Positions 46,935 to 55,814 of a stretch of DNA of 64,000 nt are shown here, in pieces. Source of the stretch: an uncultured Thalassolituus sp. (GTDB lineage: Bacteria; Pseudomonadota; Gammaproteobacteria; Pseudomonadales; Oceanobacteraceae); contig NZ_CATMFB010000004.1 in the NCBI RefSeq assembly GCF_950066645.1, positions 181,718 through 245,717 of the forward strand, written 5' to 3'. Each line of letters starts with the position of its first letter. Position 1 is the stretch's first letter. Position numbers and translations under genes: made by a program. The notes under the pieces were generated by a model. The model ran no database searches. It was not told the origin of the DNA and saw only the letters and a program-made list of their open reading frames with translations.

Positions 46935-48278
46935 TGTTCTCATAGTCACAAATTCTTCCGCAGCGGTAGGGTGAATACCCAATGTCTGGTCAAAATGCGC
47001 TTTGGTTGCTCCCGCCGTCATTGCCACTGCGATCCCCTGAATGATCTCCCCTGCATCCGGCCCGACCATATGGGCACCGATGACGCGATCATCCGAGCGA
47101 CGGACAACCATTTTCATCAGGGTGCGCTCTGGTGATCCGCTGAGGGTATGTTTCAGTGCGCGGAACTCAGAGGTGTAGATATCGACATCACCAGCGTGAC
47201 GTTCTGCCGCCTGCTCTTCGGTCAGGCCGACGGTGCCGATATTGGGTTGGCAGAAAACAGCCGTTGGTATCAGGTCATAATTCATCGAGCGGGTGTCATC
47301 GCCAAACTGCTGATTAACGAAAACCATACCCTGCTGCAGCGCTACGGGAGTCAACGCTGGCGTGCCAATCACGTCACCCAGTGCGTAAACACCAGGGATG
47401 TTGGTTGAAAACCGCTCATCGGCGACAATTGAACCGTTGCCCGCCGTTTCTACGCCAACAGCTTCAAGCCCAAGCCCTTCGGTGCGTGGCTTACGACCTG
47501 TTGCATACATGACGGCATCACAATGAATCGCCTCACCATTATTGAGGTGAGCGATCAGCCCTCCGTTCGCCTCACGCTCGATGCTTACGATATCGGTATT
47601 CGTGCGCAGGTCCACGCCAGACTTCACAATCTCTGCTGCAGCGTGACTGCGGATTTCGTTATCAAAACCGCGAAGGATCTGTTCGCCCCGATAGAGCAGA
47701 CTGGTCCCGGCACCTAGCCCGTTGAAAATGCCGGCAAACTCTACTGCGATGTATCCGCCTCCGACCACCAGAATCCGCTTCGGGAAGGTTTCCAGGCTGA
47801 ACACATCATTGGAGTCTATTGCGTGTTCAATGCCCGGAAGATCAGGCATGTACGGCCAGCCACCCGTAGCAATCAGGATTCGCTGGGTCTTGAGTAGACG
47901 CCCGCCCGCCTCGACACAATCTGCCGACACCACCTTTCCGTGCGCGCGAATCACCTCCACGCCCGGACCTTCAAGTAAATTGTTATAAATGCCATTCAAC
48001 CTGTTGATTTCTTTGGTTTTATTCTCAACAAGCGTAGACCAGCTAAAAGATTCTCTAGTGAGATTAACTCCAAATCCCGCCGCTTCACCTGTGTGGCCTG
48101 CATACTCGCTGGCATACACAAACAGTTTCTTCGGAACGCAGCCTACGTTGACACAGGTACCGCCAAGATAGAGATCTTCCACGACCGCGACACGCGCTCC
48201 CGTCGCAGCAGCCATTCGTGCAGCACGGACGCCACCAGACCCCGCACCAATCACAACCAGGTCGTAAAGATCGCTCAT
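46917..48278 (-). CDS. gor: Glutathione-disulfide reductase
   Basis: 453 residues from ATG 48278, with GAGG upstream; ATG 48281 is also possible. FAD motif VVIGAGSGGVRAARMAA, redox-active GGTCVNVGCVPKK (Cys42/Cys47), NADPH motif VVGGGYIAVEFAG and C-terminal LGIHPTAAEEFVTM with the catalytic His. It lies seven bases after the gspM stop, and its ribosome site overlaps that stop, so it is the distal gene of the type II secretion transcript. Glutathione specificity is inferred from class I family features. Confidence 0.9.
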   Translation of the reverse strand: MSDLYDLVVIGAGSGGVRAARMAAATGARVAVVEDLYLGGTCVNVGCVPKKLFVYASEYAGHTGEAAGFGVNLTRESFSWSTLVENKTKEINRLNGIYNNLLEGPGVEVIRAHGKVVSADCVEAGGRLLKTQRILIATGGWPYMPDLPGIEHAIDSNDVFSLETFPKRILVVGGGYIAVEFAGIFNGLGAGTSLLYRGEQILRGFDNEIRSHAAAEIVKSGVDLRTNTDIVSIEREANGGLIAHLNNGEAIHCDAVMYATGRKPRTEGLGLEAVGVETAGNGSIVADERFSTNIPGVYALGDVIGTPALTPVALQQGMVFVNQQFGDDTRSMNYDLIPTAVFCQPNIGTVGLTEEQAAERHAGDVDIYTSEFRALKHTLSGSPERTLMKMVVRRSDDRVIGAHMVGPDAGEIIQGIAVAMTAGATKAHFDQTLGIHPTAAEEFVTMRTLTRSI

Positions 48279-48285
48279 CATTACC

Positions 48286-48798
48286 TCACTGAGAAAACGT
48301 TATACGGATATCCGCGCGCCCGGGCTGGGCATCGCGGTCGATATTGGCCTGCGTGGCAACCACGCCCTGGCGTCGGGCAAGTGATTCAATCCAGCGTATG
48401 GCATCGTCGAACGAAGCATCGTCGACCCACACCCGCAATGCGGCACCGTCCTGCTCATAGCGGGTCAATGTAATTCCAGCCTTGCGGGCTTCCTGACTGA
48501 CAACACTCAGCAGTGGCTTATTTCCTGAAGCGCCACTGCCAGAGCCAGCAAACTGGGCCCCATTCTCTGCCATCAACTCATAGAAGGCGGTTTTTTTCTG
48601 CAGGCTTGATGTGAGCTGGCGGTGTTCATCGACCAGCGGAGCAATAAAGATCAGGTAGATAAGCCCGACAACCACAAAGGCAACTAGCGCGCGGATAACA
48701 CTCTGCTCGACCGGAGGCTTCTTCTGATACCAGTCGATAGCCTGCTGGACACGAGGATCCGTCTGCAGCTCGCCCCAGAGCTTTGTAAGTGCGTTCAT
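48286..48798 (-). CDS. gspM: Type II secretion protein GspM
   Basis: 170 residues. One membrane helix (VIRALVAFVVVGLIYLIFI, about 34-52) with a short cytoplasmic lead and a periplasmic ferredoxin-like domain. Inner-membrane platform partner of GspL. Its start overlaps the gspL stop (ATGA), and it precedes gor. Confidence 0.9.
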   Translation of the reverse strand: MNALTKLWGELQTDPRVQQAIDWYQKKPPVEQSVIRALVAFVVVGLIYLIFIAPLVDEHRQLTSSLQKKTAFYELMAENGAQFAGSGSGASGNKPLLSVVSQEARKAGITLTRYEQDGAALRVWVDDASFDDAIRWIESLARRQGVVATQANIDRDAQPGRADIRITFSQ

Positions 48799-49964
48799 GC
48801 TGCACCTCCGACTTTCACACGCCCTTTAATCCTGTCCTTATCCGCGGTCGCCGACGATATTTCGGCGGTCAGACCACGGGCCTCCAGCCCCTGCTTGAAC
48901 GCCTGAAGCTCACCCTGCCCCTTGGCAGTGACATCAAGAAGCAATTCCCCAGTGCGGTCAGAGAATCGGATACCCTGTACATCCACAGCGTCTTTGGAGG
49001 ATGCCGCCCAGGCGGCAGAAACCTGAGCCATCACTCCAGCGAAGTCAGCACTGCCCTGCGCTTCGCCGCCAGACATCAGCTTGCGACGGAAGTGCGTTTC
49101 ATAATTAGACGTCCGCTCTCCCGGAAACCAGCGCTTATACAGGGCAAGACTGGCGTCTGATACCTGATCAACCTTGCTCTGGAGCTGGTAATTAGCAACC
49201 ACAAGGTAGCCGGCCATCAGAATGGCCGCAAAACCGGCAAACATCGCAAGACTACGCCACCAGGCCGCTGGCGCTTTTTCTGTCACTGGCTGAACTCTGC
49301 CATGCAACAGGTTTACCAGAGCCTCGGCCCGGGCCGGCTCACCTGAGGAGACCTCAATATCACTGAAAGCCTCCGGATAACCAGTGGCAACCGTCGTTTT
49401 CAACAACCCTGCCTGATCAAGGTTTTCACCGACAATAGTGAGCTGCTGGCCACTCAGCTGATTACAGCAGTACTCAAGCGCAGGGTTCATAGCGCCTTCC
49501 GGGACCCGCCCTTCAAAACGCCCAGGAATACTGATCAACCAGGAATCATGCGAGCGCACAATGACATTGCCGCTGAATCCGGCGGTTTCAGGCACAAGAC
49601 CTGTCAGGCGCAGATGGTGCAGTTCGAGAGCCTCCTGTAACTGATCAAGAAGCTCAGTCGCGACCAGATATGCACGAAACCGACCTTGTGCATTGCCCGC
49701 CGGGATGACAGTAAAATCTGCAACATCGCCGATAAGTAGTTCTTCAAGCGCAAACGGAAGCGCCCTCGCAACGTGTCTGCCCTTTACGCCCGGAAGCTCA
49801 ACCCAGTGCGCTGTGTAGTTCGCAGCCGACAGCGTAAAGCTCACCTGAGCAAGCTCAGGCTGCTCTTCTGCCCAGCTTTCGAGAGACTGACGGCCGGTAG
49901 CGGTTTTTACCCACCACTGACCGCTATCTGCACGCCACTCGATTATTCTGTGTTCTGTGGTCAT
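48795..49964 (-). CDS. gspL: Type II secretion protein GspL
   Basis: 389 residues. Cytoplasmic actin-like N-terminal domain (LPGVKGRHVARALPFALEELL is the typical GspL core), a single transmembrane helix (SLAMFAGFAAILMAGYLVVA, near 245) and a periplasmic domain. Links the ATPase GspE to the inner-membrane platform. It starts 11 bases after gspK. Confidence 0.92.
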   Translation of the reverse strand: MTTEHRIIEWRADSGQWWVKTATGRQSLESWAEEQPELAQVSFTLSAANYTAHWVELPGVKGRHVARALPFALEELLIGDVADFTVIPAGNAQGRFRAYLVATELLDQLQEALELHHLRLTGLVPETAGFSGNVIVRSHDSWLISIPGRFEGRVPEGAMNPALEYCCNQLSGQQLTIVGENLDQAGLLKTTVATGYPEAFSDIEVSSGEPARAEALVNLLHGRVQPVTEKAPAAWWRSLAMFAGFAAILMAGYLVVANYQLQSKVDQVSDASLALYKRWFPGERTSNYETHFRRKLMSGGEAQGSADFAGVMAQVSAAWAASSKDAVDVQGIRFSDRTGELLLDVTAKGQGELQAFKQGLEARGLTAEISSATADKDRIKGRVKVGGAA

Positions 49965-49975
49965 CCTGCACTCTT

Positions 49976-50956
49976 TTATTCGTTTGCCGCTGGAATACTG
50001 CGGGCTTCACGCCGGGAGAAGTCCCGGTAATAAGTTGTCATCATTCCCGTGTCACGAGCTCGCATGATACCAGCTTCCACGGTTGCGATACGTTCATCAA
50101 TGTCTATTCGTGCAAACATGCCGAAGTATTCGGTCGCCACACTGAAATCTGTTTTGGCCCAAGCAGACGCTGGCACATTCTCATCGTCAGGGTCGCCGCC
50201 GCTGACTTCGCGGGTAAATTTTTCTACCTGACTGAGATTCCAGAAATCATCCACCGATGCAAAGCCTTCTTCGCCCCGTGCTGCGACGACCTGCTGAGCA
50301 TCCGCAAGACTGAACTCACTGTCTAATGAAGCCAGCACCATTGCTGAGGCAGTATTAACGTTCAGCTGGGCTGAAGCCGGCAGGCAGGTAATGTACGGCT
50401 CAAGCTTCTGGTAACTTTCGAGATCAAGATCAGTGATCAGCATCAGTTCACTGGTATGGCGACAGGCCGCATACGCCGCCCGGTAGGATGGCTCATGGGT
50501 GTAATATTCATCATCAGCCTGGCTATCTTTATCCAGCCAGGCTTTCCAGCGAGAGGCAAACTCAGTATTCAGCCCGAGCAGGTTCAGTAAATTACGAAAG
50601 CGCGCTTCCTGTGTCGGCGCCGCACTGCCCGGCTGCAGACTATTCAGATTAAAACGCCCCTGAAGATCAGAAATCTGAATATTGATTACGCCAGGGTCCA
50701 ATGGAAACGTCCGGTCCACTGCCCATTCTTCGCCAGCATGATCCTTCTCTTTGTCGGCTTCCCAGTCCATGTAGAGGCCCTGGCGTACCGCAGACTCCGC
50801 ACCGTACGCAAAAGCGCGGGCCTGCTGCTGTATATGCAGAGTAGCGCTGCGCTCAATATCAATCGACTGGCGCTCAATCATCGAGGTCGCCAGAACAACG
50901 GCAACGGAGAATATAAGCAGCACCATGAGAAGCACCATGCCTTTCTGCTTTTTCAC
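49976..50956 (-). CDS. gspK: Type II secretion minor pseudopilin GspK
   Basis: 326 residues, the large minor pseudopilin at the pilus tip with GspI and GspJ. Prepilin-type N-terminus MKKQKGMVLLMVLLIFSVAV lacks the Glu at +5, as is normal for GspK. The helix-hairpin-containing insert (PYITCLPASAQLNVNTASAM) is typical. Overlaps gspJ by four bases. Confidence 0.93.
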   Translation of the reverse strand: MKKQKGMVLLMVLLIFSVAVVLATSMIERQSIDIERSATLHIQQQARAFAYGAESAVRQGLYMDWEADKEKDHAGEEWAVDRTFPLDPGVINIQISDLQGRFNLNSLQPGSAAPTQEARFRNLLNLLGLNTEFASRWKAWLDKDSQADDEYYTHEPSYRAAYAACRHTSELMLITDLDLESYQKLEPYITCLPASAQLNVNTASAMVLASLDSEFSLADAQQVVAARGEEGFASVDDFWNLSQVEKFTREVSGGDPDDENVPASAWAKTDFSVATEYFGMFARIDIDERIATVEAGIMRARDTGMMTTYYRDFSRREARSIPAANE

Positions 50957-51675
50957 CAGGCACTCCCATCATAAGCGATCAGCCAGAGGCGTTCGATTTC
51001 ACCCAGATCCGGCAGAACAAAGCGCCACTTAATGGCCACAGGCCGACCGTTCTCAGAAGCAGCATCCACTGGAGGCCAGGCGGTAACGACATTCTGCGAG
51101 CTTACGGCTCCGTTTTCATCATACGTCTGTGTTAACAATTCAAAGGTGAGATCTGAGATCCGATCGACAACCACCTGAGCCGCGGCTTCGCTGTCAGATG
51201 AGCGATCCAGTACATTCCAGTAGTAACGCACCAGGCAGTCGCCCTCGCCTTCATATTCTTCCGGGGCTACACCCGCGGCTTCAGCAAGCCGGTTCAGGGC
51301 AGGTTCACATACCTCGGAATCGAGTTCTTCCGCGCGGAAGGCAACTCGCTGCAATGTGGATCGCGGATCTTCGCTTACCGGCGAATTGCGCCAGCCTGCC
51401 CGGGTAAACTCAAGCGGGTAATCTCCGGAATCCAGCAGCAGAGCGGCCTGCTGATCTCCGTACTCGTCCCGGATGGGTCGACTGATGAACTGACTGATGT
51501 CGCGACTGACGACCTGATTAAATCGCTGAAGTGCGGCAATTTCAGCAGCCCTCGCCTGAGTTGCCCGGGAAGTATCACCGACTGAGCTCAATAACTGCAC
51601 AGCGGAAACTCCAATCAGTGCCGAAATGGAAACAGCAACCAGAACCTCTAATAAGGTAAATCCCTGCTGTTTCAT
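50953..51675 (-). CDS. gspJ: Type II secretion minor pseudopilin GspJ
   Basis: 240 residues from ATG 51675 (MKQQGFTLLEVLVAVSISAL), a prepilin-peptidase site G/FTLLE with Glu+5. The longer frame start upstream lies inside gspI and is rejected. The family length fits. The start overlaps the gspI stop (TGATG). Confidence 0.93.
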   Translation of the reverse strand: MKQQGFTLLEVLVAVSISALIGVSAVQLLSSVGDTSRATQARAAEIAALQRFNQVVSRDISQFISRPIRDEYGDQQAALLLDSGDYPLEFTRAGWRNSPVSEDPRSTLQRVAFRAEELDSEVCEPALNRLAEAAGVAPEEYEGEGDCLVRYYWNVLDRSSDSEAAAQVVVDRISDLTFELLTQTYDENGAVSSQNVVTAWPPVDAASENGRPVAIKWRFVLPDLGEIERLWLIAYDGSAW

Positions 51676-52040
51676 CAGCGGCTCCCCATTACAGTCGCGA
51701 GGGTAACTACCGGATTCTCTTTGTTCTGTTCCGGCGCGACGGACACTTCGATGCGGCGCATTCCCGGAAATTGCGTGTCTTCGACATGCGTGTACAGATA
51801 CCACTCCTGATCAGCCATTCGCACGGTGCCTTTGGAATCCCCCGCAGCAGGGACAATGCCCGTCAGACGAATCTCTGCCAGGCGGTTTTCTGCAACAAAG
51901 GAAGCCAGAGTTGAAGTATGGATCGACAGAAGGTTATTAACGCGCATACTCGATGTATCCGTTATCGTCACAGCGACTGCCGCAAAAATGGTTACGGCAA
52001 CCATAACCTCAAGAAGCGTAAAACCACGTTGATTACTCAC
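51675..52040 (-). CDS. gspI: Type II secretion minor pseudopilin GspI
   Basis: 121 residues from GTG 52040 (MSNQRGFTLLEVMVAVTIF), with GGAG seven bases upstream; a TTG one codon earlier is equivalent. Prepilin cleavage site G/FTLLE. Overlaps the end of gspH by eight bases. Small size and order between H and J identify GspI. Confidence 0.92.
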   Translation of the reverse strand: MSNQRGFTLLEVMVAVTIFAAVAVTITDTSSMRVNNLLSIHTSTLASFVAENRLAEIRLTGIVPAAGDSKGTVRMADQEWYLYTHVEDTQFPGMRRIEVSVAPEQNKENPVVTLATVMGSR

Positions 52041-52605
52041 CAAACCGCTCCGTACGGCTTAGCACCGGATTAAAACCATCACCGGAGACTGTCACCTGAA
52101 AGCCTTCATCCGCAACATGGGTAAGACGGAGCTCAAATGCGGTGTATTCATCAGAGGAAAGGAAAAGAATGGCAGGCCGGGGGCCTTCATCTTCATCATA
52201 GAGTTCGGCGATATCGATCTCTTCTTCTTCGACAAACAAGCGGAGATCAATATTCTCAGGTACCGGACGGGTCACCGACATGCGCCCATCAAAGGGCTGC
52301 CACGGATTTTTCTTGAGCGCATCCAGCTCTTCGATGCTCAGCCCCGTGGTGAATTCCTGGGAAAAGACATTCTGCCAGGCCAGCAAGCCCAGTTCTTCGG
52401 GAAGAATAGCGACACCAAGATCGATATTCTGAAAGACGGCTTCATCCCGATACTGGTTAAAAGCACCGAGCAGCTGTCTTGCAAACTGCTCGGTTTCGTT
52501 CTGAGCTGCGCGATCACTTGAATTGAGGTTCACCATAGACAGCAGCAGGCCAACAATCACCAGTACTACCATGACCTCAAGCAGTGTAAACCCGCGTGAC
52601 CTCAT
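52033..52605 (-). CDS. gspH: Type II secretion pseudopilin GspH
   Basis: 190 residues. Prepilin N-terminus MRSRGFTLLEVMVVLVIVGL with cleavage before Phe, then an acidic globular domain (EEEEIDIAELYDEDEGPRP). Order G-H-I identifies GspH. Five bases separate it from gspG. Confidence 0.92.
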   Translation of the reverse strand: MRSRGFTLLEVMVVLVIVGLLLSMVNLNSSDRAAQNETEQFARQLLGAFNQYRDEAVFQNIDLGVAILPEELGLLAWQNVFSQEFTTGLSIEELDALKKNPWQPFDGRMSVTRPVPENIDLRLFVEEEEIDIAELYDEDEGPRPAILFLSSDEYTAFELRLTHVADEGFQVTVSGDGFNPVLSRTERFGE

Positions 52606-52610
52606 TAAGA

Positions 52611-53042
52611 TCAGAGCTCCTGGCTACTGATGTCGGCTGCGTCGCCCTCACCACCTTCTGACCCATCAGAGCCCAGAGAGATGATTTCGTACTGTCCCTT
52701 ATCAGAAAAATAGAGGAATTCGTTGCCCCAGGCATCCTGAGGCAGCTTCCCGCCTTTCAGATAACCACCGTTCTGATAATTTTTCGGCTCCGGAGCGCTG
52801 CTTGGCTTCTGTACCAGCGCTTCGAGGCCCTGCTCTGTCGTTGGGTAGCGATAGTTATGCAGCTTGTACATATCCAGAGCGCCTTCAACCAGCTTGATCT
52901 GGTTTTTGGTTGTTTTGATGCGGGCGTCATCAGCAGAGCCGATGATATTCGTTGCAACCATGGCCAGAATCCCGCCAATAATCGCGATAACAACCATTAC
53001 CTCAATCAGAGTAAAACCGCCCTGACGTTTGTTCATGTGCAT
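52611..53042 (-). CDS. gspG: Type II secretion major pseudopilin GspG
   Basis: 143 residues. Cleavage site G/FTLIEVMVVIAIIGG, then the calcium-binding GspG core (YKLHNYRYPTTEQGLEALV, PQDAWGNEFLYFS). AGGAG ribosome site at the ATG 53042, the strongest in this operon, as expected for the main pseudopilus subunit. Confidence 0.96.
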   Translation of the reverse strand: MHMNKRQGGFTLIEVMVVIAIIGGILAMVATNIIGSADDARIKTTKNQIKLVEGALDMYKLHNYRYPTTEQGLEALVQKPSSAPEPKNYQNGGYLKGGKLPQDAWGNEFLYFSDKGQYEIISLGSDGSEGGEGDAADISSQEL

Positions 53043-53051
53043 AAAAATCTC

Positions 53052-54263
53052 CTACTGCACCATTTGTTGAAGTTCCAGAATCGGAAGCATGATAGCCGCC
53101 ACAATCAACGCGACGACACCACCCATGACAAGCAGCATCATGGGCTCAAAAACAGACACCAGTGCTGACACAGTGTTCTCAAGATTCTTTTCCTGCTGTT
53201 CGGCTGTCCGTGCCAGCATGCTGTCAAGCTCTCCACTGCTCTCACCACTGGCGATCATATGCAGCATGATAGGTGAAAATTGCCCGGTCTCCTGCAGGGC
53301 CTTATGAAGGCTGGAGCCTTCGCTGACCCGCACGGTAGCCGAGTTGAGCGCATTACGCACTGGAATATTCATTACAACATGACTGGCAATCCGCATCGCT
53401 TCAACCAGCGGCACCCCGGAGCTTGTCAGGATAGCCAGTGTACTGCCAAAACGGGAGGTGTTGGCTTCGCGGACAAACGATCCGATAAATGGAGACGCAA
53501 GCAGAGCACGGTGCACCCTGGAACGGAAGGCCTCTTTGCGCATCATCTGCAGGAACGCTGCGATAAACGCCACAATGGCAACGCCCAGATACAGGCCGTA
53601 ACTGGTGAGAAAATTACTGATATTCAGCATCAGCTGAGTAAGGCCTGGCAACTCTTGTCCGTTCTTCAGAAACACATCAACGATATCCGGGACGACATAG
53701 GTCAGCAGCCCGACAACGAGACCGGTAGCAACCAGTGTGAGCACGAGGGGGTAGATGGCCGCAAGACGAATCTTCTGGGTCGATTCGTGCGAGCGCTCGG
53801 TGTAGTCTGCGAGCCGGTTGAGAACCGGCGCCAGATTTCCAGAATGTTCACCCGCACTCACGGTAGAACGATAAAGCACCGGAAACGCCCGGCTGTATTC
53901 GGCAAGTGCATTCGCCAGGGTGAACCCCTCCAGCACTTTAGCGCGGATCGCCAGAATCATGGCTTTTGTTTTCTGCTTCTCGGTCTGATCGGCCAGCGCT
54001 TTCAGCGACTCATCAATAGGCAGGCCTGCACCAATCAACGTGGCAAGCTGGCGCGTGAGAAGCGCCCTTTCACCTACCGACAGCGACGGCCCCCGACTGA
54101 AAAACCCTGCGCTTTTCTGCTTAACCACTGTCGGCTCAACAGACAGCGGCATCCAGCCTTTTTCCCGGAGTTGCTGACGGATCTGACGCGCACTGTCTGC
54201 TTCCAGCACACCTTTCTTCTGGCGCCCTTTTGCGTCAAGCGCCTGATACAGAAATGCTGCCAT
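53052..54263 (-). CDS. gspF: Type II secretion inner-membrane platform protein GspF
   Basis: 403 residues, duplicated T2SSF domain with three membrane segments (about 168-190, 220-240, 375-398). MAAFLYQALDAKGRQKKGVLE is the normal start. TLATLIGAGLPIDESL-like segment (LATLIGAGLPIDESLKAL) is conserved. One base separates it from gspE. Confidence 0.94.
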   Translation of the reverse strand: MAAFLYQALDAKGRQKKGVLEADSARQIRQQLREKGWMPLSVEPTVVKQKSAGFFSRGPSLSVGERALLTRQLATLIGAGLPIDESLKALADQTEKQKTKAMILAIRAKVLEGFTLANALAEYSRAFPVLYRSTVSAGEHSGNLAPVLNRLADYTERSHESTQKIRLAAIYPLVLTLVATGLVVGLLTYVVPDIVDVFLKNGQELPGLTQLMLNISNFLTSYGLYLGVAIVAFIAAFLQMMRKEAFRSRVHRALLASPFIGSFVREANTSRFGSTLAILTSSGVPLVEAMRIASHVVMNIPVRNALNSATVRVSEGSSLHKALQETGQFSPIMLHMIASGESSGELDSMLARTAEQQEKNLENTVSALVSVFEPMMLLVMGGVVALIVAAIMLPILELQQMVQ

Positions 54264-54264
54264 A

Positions 54265-55800
54265 TCAGCCCTTCGCTACCCGCAGGAGTTCTTCAATAGT
54301 CGTTTTGCCAGCCAGAACCTTGCGGATCCCATCCTGACGGATACTCGGCCCCAGAGAGCGCGCATGACGTTCCATTTCCTGCTCACCCGCCTGGTCATGG
54401 ATGAGTGTTTTCATACTCTCATCCACTTCGATGATTTCATAGATACCCTGCCGACCCCGATAACCCAACTGATTACACTTGTCGCAACCCTTAGCATGAT
54501 AGATAGTCGGCGGGTTGGCTTCGTCAGCACCCAACAGGCGGCACTCACTGGCGTCTGCGACCGTTTCGACCTTACAGTCGTCGCACAGTACCCGGACAAG
54601 TCGCTGGGCAATAACACCGATGACAGAAGACGACAACAGGAAAGGCTCAACGCCCATGTCCTGGAGTCGTGTAATCGCACCCACTGCCGTATTGGTGTGC
54701 AGAGTGGACAGTACAAGGTGACCTGTCAAAGACGCCTGGATAGCAATCTCTACGGTCTCAAGGTCACGGATTTCACCAATCATCACGACGTCCGGATCCT
54801 GACGGAGAATCGCCCGCAACCCTTTCGCGAAGGTCATGTCTGCTTTCAGGTTAACCTGAGTCTGACCGATACCGGGCAGACTGTATTCCACAGGATCTTC
54901 AACCGTAAGAATATTGCGACTGGTGTCATTCAGATCACTGAGGGCACCGTAAAGCGTCGTGGTCTTACCAGAGCCGGTCGGTCCCGTCACAAGGATAATA
55001 CCGTGCGGCTTGCTGATGATGTTTCGCATCGCCTGAAGGTCGCGGGCTGACATGCCGAGCTGCGCGAGCCCCAGTCGTCCGGCCTGTTTGTCCAGAAGAC
55101 GCATTACCACGCGCTCGCCATGACTGGATGGCATCGTAGACACACGGACATCAACTTCACGTCCACCGATGCGGAGCGCGATACGACCATCCTGCGGGAC
55201 GCGCTTTTCGGCGATATCCAGCTTCGCCATGACTTTGATACGGGAGACTAACAAAGCAGCAAGAGCACGCTTCGGCTGCACCACTTCCCGGAGAACACCG
55301 TCGATCCGGAAGCGGACAACCAGACGCTTTTCGTATGTTTCAACGTGAATGTCCGACGCGCCTTCCTTCACTGCTTCGGTAAGAAGGGCGTTGATCAGCC
55401 TCTTGATTGGGGCGTCGCCCTCCTGCTCCAGCAGGTCCTCTGTTTCGGGGACGGAATCGGCGAGGCTGGCGAGATCCATGTCATCACCAAGCCCCTCAAC
55501 CATTTCCATGGCCTCTGACGAGTCACTCTGATAGGCCAGCCCCAGGCGCCGCTCAAACTCGTCATCACTGATGACTTCCAGCTGATATGGGCGACTGAGA
55601 AAACGCTGCACCTCCATCAGTGCCGAAGCATTCAGACCTTCGCGATGGAAGAGCGTGATGCGGTCATCGCGACTGTCAACCAGCACACCGAAGCGCCGGG
55701 CAAAGCTGAACGGCAAGCGCACACTGAGGTTGCCTCCCGAGACGGCGACGGCTTGTTCGTTGTCTGATACTGCTGAGGTTTCCAAAAGTCTTCCAACCAA
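54265..55800 (-). CDS. gspE: Type II secretion ATPase GspE
   Basis: Cytoplasmic hexameric ATPase that drives pseudopilus assembly. It has up to 511 residues. Walker [16 protein letters not shown], Asp box [15 protein letters not shown], His box LSTLHTN, and a zinc-binding CDDC...CDKC module are all present. The start is uncertain: TTG 55800, or TTG 55785 which has GGAA upstream. Only 14 bases separate it from the upstream UDP-glucose-dehydrogenase-like gene. Confidence 0.95.
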   Translation of the reverse strand: MVGRLLETSAVSDNEQAVAVSGGNLSVRLPFSFARRFGVLVDSRDDRITLFHREGLNASALMEVQRFLSRPYQLEVISDDEFERRLGLAYQSDSSEAMEMVEGLGDDMDLASLADSVPETEDLLEQEGDAPIKRLINALLTEAVKEGASDIHVETYEKRLVVRFRIDGVLREVVQPKRALAALLVSRIKVMAKLDIAEKRVPQDGRIALRIGGREVDVRVSTMPSSHGERVVMRLLDKQAGRLGLAQLGMSARDLQAMRNIISKPHGIILVTGPTGSGKTTTLYGALSDLNDTSRNILTVEDPVEYSLPGIGQTQVNLKADMTFAKGLRAILRQDPDVVMIGEIRDLETVEIAIQASLTGHLVLSTLHTNTAVGAITRLQDMGVEPFLLSSSVIGVIAQRLVRVLCDDCKVETVADASECRLLGADEANPPTIYHAKGCDKCNQLGYRGRQGIYEIIEVDESMKTLIHDQAGEQEMERHARSLGPSIRQDGIRKVLAGKTTIEELLRVAKG

Positions 55801-55814
55801 TTATGAAATTATTG

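Noticed and set aside
53280..54299. 339-codon frame antisense to gspF
   Set aside because: No domain, and the opposite strand is a clear GspF with expected length and neighbours.
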